Assembly: GCF_012273515.2 (NCBI RefSeq)
Contig: NZ_CP050975.2
Location: forward strand, 186,001 to 250,000
Direction: 5' to 3'
DNA: 64,000 bases
Source: Streptomyces sp. RPA4-2
GTDB taxonomy: Bacteria; Actinomycetota; Actinomycetes; Streptomycetales; Streptomycetaceae
Part shown: positions 1-10,500 of the stretch, piece by piece
Layout: the number at the start of each line of letters is the position of its first letter
How positions within the stretch are numbered: position 1 is the stretch's first letter
Translations under genes and position numbers: made by a program
The notes under the pieces: model-generated
Seen by the model: only the letters and a program-made list of their open reading frames with translations
What the model was told of the DNA's origin: nothing
Database searches by the model: none

Positions 1-3000
1 CTGGGCGCAGCCCGCCGAGGTCGACGAGTCCGTAGTACGCGGTCAGGTAGACGATGGGCGCGGTGGCGGCCTGGGCGAAGGTCCAGCCGCGCGGGACGGC
101 GGCGACCATGCGTTCGTCGGCGACGGCGACGGGGCCGAAGGCTCCGGCGAACATGCCCATCACCCGGTCGCCGACGGCGAGTGAGGTGACGTCGGCACCG
201 GTCTCCGTCACCACGCCGGCGCCTTCCAGGCCGATCGCCGTGGCGTCGCCGGGATACATGCCGAGCGCGGTGAGGACGTCGCGGAAGTTGACGCCCGCGG
301 CGCGCATCGAGATGCGGACCTCGCGCGGTGCGAGGGGCCCTGTCACCTCGGGGCACGCGGTGAGCTTCAGGCTCTCCAGGGTTCCGCGTTCCTCGACGCA
401 GAGCCGCCAGGCGGCCGTGTCGGCGGGCTCGGTGAGCGCGCGCCGCACGTCGAGGGGGATGATCTTCGGTGTGGTCACCGTGCCTTCCCTGACGGCCAGT
501 TCGAGGTGGCCGGAGGCGAGGGCGGCGGGCAGCGCGGCCGCCGAGGCGGGCGCGGTGTCGAGGTCGGCGAGGACGAAACGGCCGGGGTTCTCGGAGCGGG
601 CCGAGCGGACCAGGCCCCAGGCGGTGGCGCGGGCCGGGTCGGCGGGCCGGGTTCCGACGCGCATGGCGTCGCGGGTGACGACCGCGAGCCGGGCGTGGGC
701 GAAGCGGGGTTCGTCGAGCCACTGCTGCACGAGCCGCAGTGTGGTGTGCGCGGTGGCGCGTGCGGCGGCGGCCAGACCGCCGGTGTGAGCGTCGGTGTCG
801 GTGTCCGTGTCCGTGTCCGTGTCGGGCAGGACCAGCAGGACGGTCTCGGGGATCTCGAGGTCCGAGGCGGCGAGCGCGGTCAGGTCGGGGAAGGCCCGCA
901 CCCGTGAGCCGGCCCGTTCCAGTTCCGCCGTCAGCGGCAGGGCTTCGGCGCCGCCGACCAGGGTCCAGTCCGTGCCGGGCGTCTGGGCGCTCGCGGACAC
1001 CGGCGCCCAGTCCAGTTCGTACAGGCCTTCCTGGCGCGGTGCGCCGATGGTGGCGCCCGCGAGGTCTCCGGTGAGTTCGCGCAGGGTGAGGGAGCCGACG
1101 GTGGCGACCGGGCGTCCCGTGGTGTCGGCGAGGGCCAGGCCGATCGACTCCGGGCCCGTCTGCACCATGCGCACCCGCAGGGCGTCGGCGCCGGCGGCCT
1201 CCAGGCGGACGTCGTTCCAGGAGAACGGCAGCCGGCCCGCGTCCTTCATGGGCACGAACATCACGGCGTGCAGGGCGGCGTCGAGCAGTGCCGGGTGCAG
1301 GTCGAACGCGTCGGCGGACGGGTCGGCGTCCTCGGGCAGCGCGACCTCGGCGAACACCTCCTCGCCGCGTGTCCACACCGACTTCAGGCCCTGGAAGAGC
1401 GGCCCGTACAGGTGGCCCCGTTCGGCGAACCGCTCGTAGAAGCCGTCGAGGGGTACTTCGTCGGCGTCCTGCGGCGGCCATGCGGTGAAGTCGTAGGGGG
1501 TTTCGGGCGTGGTCGTGGCGTCGGCGGTGAGCAGGCCGGAGGCGTGCAGCGTCCACGGTGTCTCGGGGCCGGCGTCCTCGGTCCGCGTGTGCACGGTGAG
1601 GGTGCGGGCGCCGTTCGCGTCGGCGGCCTCCACGTGCAGTTGTACGTGCAGGGCGCCGCTGTCGGGGAGGGTGAGCGGGGTGAGGATGGTCAGTTCCTCC
1701 ACCCGGTCGCAGCCGACGTGTTCGGCGGCGTGCAGGGCCAGGTCGAGGAAGCCGGTGGCCGGGAACAGGGCCGTGCTGGTGAGGGCGTGGTCCGCGAGCC
1801 AGGTCTGGCCGCGCAGCGACAGGCGTCCGGTGAAGAGGCGGGCGTCGCCTCCGGCCAGTTCGACCGCGGCACCGAGCAGGGGGTGCGCGGCGGGGTCCAG
1901 GCCCGCCGAGCCGACGTCGCCGAGCAGGACGGGCGGTCCGGGCCAGAACCGCTGCCGCTGGAAGGCGTACGTCGGCAGGGTCGTGGTCCGTGCGCCGGTG
2001 CTGTCGAAGACGTGGGCCCACTCGAGGTCGACGCCCTTGGCGAACGCCTGGGCCAGGCCGAGGAGCAGTGCTTCGCGCTCGGGGCGGTCCTTGCGCAGGA
2101 CGGGGACGAAGAGCATCTCGTCGCCGCCGGAGGCACTGGTCTGGGCGAGGGCGGTGAGGGTGCCGTCGGGGCCGAGCTCCACGAACCGGCGTACGCCGCG
2201 TCCTTCGAGCCAGGTGATCCCGTCGGCGAACCGTACGGCCTCCCGCACGTGGCGGACCCAGTAGTCGGCGGACTCCAACTCCCCCGCGCCGGCGGCCTGT
2301 CCGGTCACGTTCGAGACGACGGCCATACGGGCCGGCGTGTACGTCACGCTCTCGGCGACCGCACGGAACTCGGCCAGCATCGGTTCCATCAACGGCGAGT
2401 GGAAGGCGTGGGAGACCCGCAGGCGGGAGGTGCGGCGGCCCAGGGCCGTAATCTCCTGGGCGATGGCCTCCGCCACCGCTTCGACGCCGGAGATCACCAC
2501 CGAGCGGGGGCCGTTGACGGCGGCCACCGACACCTCCGTCTCCCGGCCCTCCAGCAGCGGGAGCACTTCGTCCTCGGCGGCTTCCAGCGCGAACATCGCC
2601 CCGCCGGAGGGAAGTTGCTGCATCAGGCGGCCGCGCGCCGACACCAGCCGGCACGCGTCCTCAAGGGAGAACACCCCGGCCACGTGCGCGGCGGCCAGCT
2701 CGCCGACCGAGTGGCCCACCAGGAAGTCGGGGCTCATCCCCCACGACTCCACCAGCCGGAACAACGCGACCTCGATGGCGAACAGTGCGGGCTGTGTCCA
2801 GCCCGTCTCGTTCAGGAGATCCGCGTCCTCGCCGAACACGACCTCGCGCAGGCCGTCGTCCAGGTGCGCGCAGACCGCGTCGAAGGCTTCGGTGAACACC
2901 GGGAAGGAGTCGTACAACTCCCGTCCCATACCGAGGCGTTGTGCTCCCTGGCCGGAGAAGAGGAAGGCGAGCTTGCCCTCGCCCCGGGCGGAGCCGGTCA

Positions 3001-4585
3001 CGGTGGAGGGGTTCGGCTCGTCGTCGGCCAGTGAGCGCAGGCCCTGGACGAGGGTGTCGTGGTCCTCGCCGAGGACGACCGCGCGGTGTTCGAAGACCGA
3101 GCGGTGCGCGGCCAGGGACAGGCCCACGTCGGCGGGGTCCGTCTCCGGCCGGTCGGTGAGGTGGGTGAGGAGCCTCTCGGCCTGGGCCCGCAGGGCGGTG
3201 CGGCTGCGGGCGGTCACGATCCATGGCACCGCGCCGCCGGCGGGGGCCGGTTCGGTGGCGGCGGGGGCGGGCGCGGGCTCCTCGCCGGTGGCGGCTTCGA
3301 GGATGACGTGGGCGTTGGTGCCGCTGATGCCGAAGGAGGAGACACCGGCGCGGCGGGGACGGTCCGTCCCGGGCCAGTCGACGGCCTCGGTCAGCAGCCG
3401 GACGTCGCCCTCCGTCCAGTCGACGTGGGTCGAGGGCTGGTCGACGTGGAGGGTGGCGGGCAGGACGCCGTTGTTCAGTGCCAGGACCATCTTGATGATC
3501 CCGGCGACGCCGGCGCCGGCCTGGGTGTGGCCGATGTTGGACTTGACCGAGCCGAGCCACAGCGGCTGTCCGGCCTCGCGGTCCTGGCCGTAGGTGGCGA
3601 GGACGGCCTGGGCCTCGATGGGGTCGCCGAGGGTGGTGCCGGTGCCGTGCGCCTCGACGGCGTCGACCTCCGCGGCCTTGACCCCCGCGTCGGCGAGCGC
3701 CGCGCGGATCACCCGTCGCTGGGCGGGGCCGTTGGGGGCGCTCAGGCCGTTGGAGGCGCCGTCCTGGTTGACGGCGGAGCCGCGGACGACGGCGAGGACG
3801 GGGTGGTTGTTGCGGCGGGCGTCGGACAGCCGCTCCACCAGGAGCATGCCGCCGCCCTCGGAGAAGCCGGTGCCGTCGGCGGCGTCCGCGAACGCCTTGC
3901 AGCGGCCGTCCTGCGACAGACCGCGCTGCCGGCTGAAGTCCACGAACAGGCCGGGTGAGGCCATCACGGTGACGCCGCCGGCGAGGGCGAGGTCGCACTC
4001 GCCGGAGCGCAGTGAGCGCACGGCCAGGTGCAGGGCGACGAGGGAGGCCGAGCAGGCGGTGTCGACGGTGACCGCCGGGCCCTCCAGGCCGAAGGTGTAG
4101 GAGAGCCGGCCGGAGACGACGCTGGCGGCGTTGCCGGTCAGCATGTAGCCCTCGAAGTCCTCCCGGGAGGCGGCCAGCATGCCGGTGTAGTCCTGGCCGT
4201 TGGTGCCGGCGAAGACGCCGGTGCGGCTGCCCTTCAGAGTCCTGGGGTCGATGCCGGCCCGCTCGAACGTCTCCCATGTCATCTCCAGCAGCAGCCGCTG
4301 CTGCGGGTCCATGGCGACGGCCTCGCGCGGGGAGATGTTGAAGAACGCCGGGTCGAAGCCGCTGGCGTCGTTCAGGAAGCCGCCGGTGCGGGTGTAGACG
4401 CTGCCGGGTTTTCCGGGTTCGGGGTCGTACAGCGCGTCGAGGTCCCAGCCGCGGTCCTCGGGGAAGGGGACGAGCCCCTCCTGGCCGTCGAGCAGCATGC
4501 TCCACAGCTGTTCGGGGGTGCTGACGTCGCCCGGGAAGCGGCAGCCCATGGCGACGACCGCGATCGGCTCGTCGTCCCGCGGGGG
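1..4585 (-). other. PKS module 10: KS-AT(malonyl)-DH-ER, cut by window edge
   Basis: KS10 (about 4585-3300) has DTACSASL around its active cysteine. AT10 (about 2965-2130) carries GHSVG and HAFH, the malonyl-CoA signature. DH10 (about 1910-1000) reads HALTSTALFP at about 1760-1789, so the usual glycine of HxxxGxxxxP is serine; HPALLDAALH and LYGPLFQG are intact. A linker with an Asp-Thr repeat leads to an ER whose AGVNFRDVLTALGMYP is at about 255-305. A KR and ACP are expected to the left but cannot be seen. If complete, the module adds a fully reduced acetate unit. Confidence 0.85.
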
Positions 4586-7500
4586 TACGGCGGGCTCGGA
4601 GGCCGGGGTGTCGGGCTGTTGCGTCCCGGCCAGCTCGGTCAGGAGGTGGCCGGCGAGGGCGTCGCAGTTGGGGTGGTCGAAGACGAGGGTGGCCGGCAGG
4701 CGCAGGCCGGTGATGCGGTTCATGCCGTTGCGCAGTTCGACGGCGCTGAGGGAGTCGATGCCCAGGTCGGTGAAGGGGCGGCCCGGTTCGACGGCCTCGG
4801 CGGACGGGTAGCCGAGGACATTGGCGACGTAGGAGCGGACGACGTCGAGGACGGCGCCGGCCCGGTCGTAGGCGGGCAGTTGGGCCAGGTGGGCCTGGAG
4901 GGAGGAGGCGTCCGCGGCGGGGCTCTCGGCCTGCTGGGTGCGGGCGGCGTCCAGGGCGCGGCGGGCGGCGGGCAGGTCGTCGAGGAGGTGGCTGGGGCGC
5001 GGTCCGGTGAAGGCGAGCGCGTAGGTGTCCCAGCGCAGGTCGGTGACGACGACGGTGGTGTCGTCGGCGTCCAGGGCGCGGCCCAGTGCGTCGCAGGCGG
5101 ACTTGGTGTCCATGGGGTGGACGCCGTAGCGGCGCATGCGGTCGCCGGCGGCGTCGCCGACCATGCCGCCGTCGGCCCACAGGCCCCAGGCGATGGCGGT
5201 GGCGGGCAGGCCCTGGGAGCGCCGGTGCTGGGCGAGGGCGTCGAGGTAGGCGTTGCCGGGGGCGTAGTTGCCCAGGCCCGCGCCGCCGAGGACGCCGGAG
5301 GAGGAGGAGAACAGGACGAACGCCGACAGGTCCAGGTCCTGGGTGAGTTCGTGGAGGTGCAGGGCGGCGGTGGCCTTGCCGCGCAGGACGGGGTCCATGC
5401 GCTCGGGTGTCAGGGAGTCGACGACGGTGTCGTCGAGGGAGCCGGCGGCGTGGAAGACGGCGTCCAGCGGGCGGTCGGCCGGGATCGAGCGGAGCAGGGC
5501 GTCCAGGGCGTCCCGGTCGGCGACGTCGCAGGCGGCGAGGGTGATGTCGGCGCCGAGTGCGGTGAGTTCGTCGCGCAGTGCGGCCGCGCCGGGGGCGTCG
5601 GCGCCGCGCCGGCCGGCCAGGACCAGGTGGGTGGCGCCGCGTCCGACGAGCCAGCGGGCGATGTGGCCGCCGAGGGCGCCGGTGCCGCCGGTGACCAGGA
5701 CGGTGCCACGCGGGTGCCAGGCCGGGGTGTCGGCGAGGGGGGCGGCGGCGTGGACCAGGCGGCGTCCGAAGGAGCCGGAGGGCCGGATCGCAATCTGGTC
5801 CTCGTCGCCGGGGGCGGCGAGGACGGCGCACAGGCGGGTGCCGGCCCGGCCGTCGAGTGCGGCGGGCAGGTCGACGAGGCCGCCCCAGCGTTCGGAGTGT
5901 TCCAGGGCGGCGACCCTGCCGAGGCCCCAGACGAGTGCCTGGACGGGGCTGGTGACGGTTTCGGAGGGGCCGACGGCGACGGCGCCGCGGGTGGCGCACC
6001 ACAGCGGGGCGTCGGTGTCGGTGTCACCGAGGGCCTGGAGGAGGGCGACGGTGCCGGCGAGGCCGTGCGGGAGCGCCGGGTGGTCGGGGTGGGGGCGTTC
6101 GTCGAGGGCGAGCAGGGACAGGACGCCCGCCACGGCGGGGGTGGCGTCCTCGGTGGTGAGGGCGGCCGTCAGGAGGGCGGCGAGGTGAGTGCGGTCGGTG
6201 TCGCCGTCGGGGACGGTGACCAGGCGGGTGTCGCGGGCGCCGCCGCCGGTCAGGGCGCGGTGGGCGTCGGCGACGAGGGCGTCGTGGATGCCGTCCGGGC
6301 CTGCTGGGGCGACGAGGAGCCAGGTGCCGGACAGGGCGCCCGCGGCGTTGTCGGTCAGCGGGGACCATCCGACGCCGTAGCGCCAGGAGTCCGTGGTGGA
6401 GCGTTCGCGGCTGGTGCGGCGCCAGGTGGACAGGGCCGGCAGGAAGGCGCTCAGCGGTGCGTCGGCGGGCAGGTCGAGGGCGTCGGCGAAGGCTTCCGGG
6501 TCTCCCTGGTCGACGGTCTCCCAGAAGCGGGACTCCACCGTGTCCGTGGCGGCGGTGACGGAGGAGGCGGAGGCGGAGGTGTCCCGCTCCGGCACGTGGG
6601 GCCAGTACCGCTGCTGCTGGAAGGGGTAGGTGGGTACGTCGACGCGGTGGGCGCCGGTGGCGGTGAAGACGGCCGTCCAGTCGAGGGCGACGCCGTTCAC
6701 GTGGGCCTCGGCGACGGAGGTGAGGAACTGGCCGAGGCCGCCCTTGTCGCGGCGCAGGGAGCCGAGCGCGGCGCCTTCGACGCCGGCGTCCTCCAGGGTC
6801 TCGCGCAGGCCGACGGCGAGCACGGGGTGCGGGCTGACCTCGATGAAGGTGCGGTGGCCTTCGGCGATCAGGCCGCGGACGGCCTCCTCGAAGCGGACGG
6901 TCTCGCGCAGGTTGGTGTACCAGTACTCGGGGTCGAGGGTGGTGGTGTCCTGCCACTGGCCGGTGAGGGACGAGCGGAAGGGGATCGCGGCGTCCTGCGG
7001 TTCGATGCCGGCGAGGGCGTCGAGCACGGTCGCGCGGATGGGTTCGACCTGCGGCGAGTGGGAGCCGTAGTCGACGGCGACCTTGCGGGCGCGTACGCCG
7101 TCCTCGGTGAGGGCGGTGAACAGTTCGTCGAGCGCGGCGGCTTCGCCGGACACCACCACCGAGGCCGGTCCGTTGACGGCGGCGACGGCGAGGCGGTCGG
7201 CCCACGGACTCATGCGGGCGCGGGTCTCGTCGGCGCTCAGCGGCACGGACATCATGCCGCCGGTGCCGGCGATGGCGACGATGGCCCGGCTGCGCAGGGC
7301 GACGATCCGGGCGCCGTCGTCGAGGGACAGGGCCCCGGCGACGCAGGCGGCGGCGATCTCGCCCTGCGAGTGGCCGACGACGGCCGCGGGGGTGATGCCG
7401 AGGGAGCGCCACAGGCCGGCGAGGCCGACCATGACGGCCCACAGGGCGGGCTGGACGACGTCGACCCGGCCGATGTCGGCCGCGTCCTCGTCGCCGCGCA

Positions 7501-10500
7501 GGACCGCGGTCAGGGACCAGTCGATGTGGGGGGCGAGCGCGCGTTCGCAGTCGGCGACGAGTGCGGCGAACAGGGGTGATTCGGTGAGGAGTTCGCGTGC
7601 CATGCCGGTCCACTGCGCGCCCTGTCCGGGGAAGACCAGGACGGGGTCGGCGGCGGTGGGCGCGGTGCCGGAGACGACGCCGGGTCCGGTGACGGGGGCG
7701 CCCGCGGCGAGGGCGGCGAGCGCCTCGTCGAGGGTGTCGCGGCCGGTGGCGAGGACGGCCGCCCGGTGTTCGAAGGCCGAGCGGGTGGTGGCCTGGGAGT
7801 AGGCGAGGTCGGTGAGCGGGGTGTCGGGGCGGGCGAGCAGGTGGGTGCGCAGGCGTGCGGCCTGGCTGCGCAGGGCGGCCTCGGTGCGGCCGGACAGCAG
7901 GGTCGGTACGACGGGCAGGGTGCCGGTGAAGACCGCGGTGTCCGGGGTCGCGGGCGGTGCGGTGGCCGTTTCGGGGGCGGGTGCCTGTTCGACGATGACG
8001 TGGGCGTTGGTGCCGCTCATGCCGAACGAGGAGACACCGGCGCGGCGCGGGCGCCCGGTCTCGGGCCAGTCCCGCTGTTGGTCGAGCAGGCGGACGTCGC
8101 CGGCGCTCCAGTCGACGTGCGGGGTGGGGTTGTCGGCGTACAGGGTGCGCGGCAGGACGCCCTCGCGGATCGCCATGACCATCTTGATGATGCCGCCGAC
8201 GCCGGCGGCGGCCTGGCTGTGGCCGATGTTGGACTTCAGGGAGCCCAGCCACAGGGGCCGGGCCTCGGGCCGGTCCTGGCCGTAGACCGCGATGAGCGCC
8301 TGGGCCTCGATCGGGTCGCCGAGGGTGGTGCCGGTGCCGTGTGCCTCGACCGCGTCGACCTCGGCCGGGGTGAGGCCGGCGCCGGCGAGCGCCTGGCGGA
8401 TGACGCGCTGCTGCGAGGGCCCGCTGGGGGCGGTCAGTCCGTTGGAGGCGCCGTCCTGGTTGAGGGCGCTGCCGCGGAGCACGGACAGGACGGGGTGGTG
8501 GTTGCGGCGGGCGTCGGAGAGCCGTTCGAGGACGATCATGCCGACGCCCTCGGCCCAGCTGGCGCCGTCGGCGTCCGCGGAGAACGGCTTGCAGCGGCCG
8601 TCGGGGGCGAGTGCGCGCTGGCGGCTGAACTCGATGAGGGAGCCGGGTGTGGACATCACGGTCACGCCGCCGGCGAGCGCGAGGGTGCATTCGCCCTGGC
8701 GCAGGGCCTGGGAGGCGAGGTGGAGGGCGACGAGGCTGGAGGAGCAGGCGGTGTCGACGGACACCGCGGGGCCTTCGAGGCCGAGGGTGTAGGCGATGCG
8801 GCCGGACAGCACGCTGGGTGAGTTGCCGGTGCCGACGTAGCCCTCGACGTTGTCGTCTGCGGCGGCCAGGATCGTGACGTAGTCCTGGTAGGTGACGCCG
8901 GCGAAGACGCCGGTGCGGCTGCCGCGTGCGGTGGCCGGGTCGATGCCGGCACGTTCCAGTGCCTCCCAGGACGTCTCCAGCAGCAGGCGCTGCTGGGGGT
9001 CCATGGCGAGGGCCTCGCGGGGGCTGATGCCGAAGAACGAGGGGTCGAACTGGCTGGCGTCGTGGAGGAATCCGCCCTCGCGGGTGTAGACGGTGCCCGG
9101 GTGGTCGGGGTCGGGGTGGTAGAGGGTCTCCGGGCTCCAGTTGCGGTCGCCGGGCAGTGGCGAGATGCCGTCGGCGCCGGCCACGACGAGGTCCCACAGG
9201 TCCTCGGGGCTGCGGACGCCGCCGGGGTAGCGGCAGGCCATGCCGACGATGACGATCGGGTCGTCGTCGGCGGACGCCGGGCGGCGGGTGGGGCCGTCGT
9301 CGTCGGTGGTGCCGCCGAACAGGTCGGCGTCGAGGTGCCGGGCGAGTGCGTGGGGGGTGGGGTGGTCGAAGACGAGGGTGGCCGGGAGGGCCACGCCGAG
9401 CGCGGTGCTGAGCGCGTCGCGCAGTTCGACGGAGGTGAGTGAGGTGAATCCGAGGGTGGAGAAGGAGTGGGCGGGCTCGATGTCGGTGGGGCCCTCGTAG
9501 CCGAGGACGTCGGCGACCTGGGTGCGCACGGTGGTGAGCAGGACGCGGGCGCGTTCGGCCGGGGGCCGGTTCGACAGCCGCTCCAGCAGGCTGCCGGGCT
9601 GCTGGGCGCGGGCCGCGGTGCGGCGGGCGACGGCCCGGGTGCGGGCGGGGGCGGGCCGGTCGGTGGTGGCGGGGGCGGCGGGGGCGCTCGTGTGGTGCGG
9701 GTCGAGGGGCCGCATCAGCAGGGAGGCGATGGTGAGGACGGGTTCGCCGATCGCGTCGGCGGCTTCCAGGGTCAGGGTGTCGGGGCCGCGGCGGGCGAGC
9801 CGGACGCGCAGGGTGGTGGCGCCGGTGGCCCGGAGCGAGGCGTCGGCGAGGGAGAACAGGACGCGGCCGTCGCCGAATCCGTCGAAGGTGCCCAGGCCGA
9901 GCGGGTGCAGGGCGGCGTCCAGGAGCGCGGGGTGCAGGTCGAAGCGTCCGGCCTCCTGCGTGGTGCCTTCGGGGAGGGCGACTTCGGCGTACACGTCCTC
10001 GCCGTGGGTCCAGGCGGCCCGCAGGCCCTGGAAGACGGGCCCGTAGTCGAGTCCCGCGGCGGCGAGCCGTTCGTAGACGCCGTCGACGTCGAGGGGTTCG
10101 GCGCCCGGGGGCGGCCAGGCGGTGAAGTCGAACTCCGGGGCGCCGGTTGTGCGTTCGGGGTGCCGGGTGCTCAACAGGCCGCCGGCGTGCCGGGTCCAGG
10201 GGCCGGCCGCGTTCAAGTTGTCCGGGTTGTTGAGGTTCTCGGGCCGGCCGTACACGCCGAAGACGCGGGAGCCCAGCGCGTCGGGTTCGGCGACCCGGAT
10301 CTGGAGGTGGACGCGGCCGTGTTCGGGCAGGACGAGCGGGGATTCGAGGACGAGTTCGCGTACGTGCCCGCAGTCGGTGTGGGCACCGGCGCGCAGGGCG
10401 AGTTCGAGGAAGGCGGTGCTCGGCACCACGACGGAGCCGTTGACGCGGTGGGCGGCGAGCCAGGGCTGCGCGTGGGCCGACAGGCGTCCGGTCAGGACGA

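Noticed and set aside
1268..3034. Gly/Val-rich long frames on the plus strand across the PKS genes (also 4028-7579, 39682-43749)
   Set aside because: Antisense to clear PKS domains, low complexity and no ribosome sites.
2661..6002. Arg/Pro-rich long frames on the minus strand (also 6024-9197, 18653-20245, 34496-36550 and others)
   Set aside because: They are shifted copies of PKS coding sequence with no domains; GC-rich DNA keeps such frames open.
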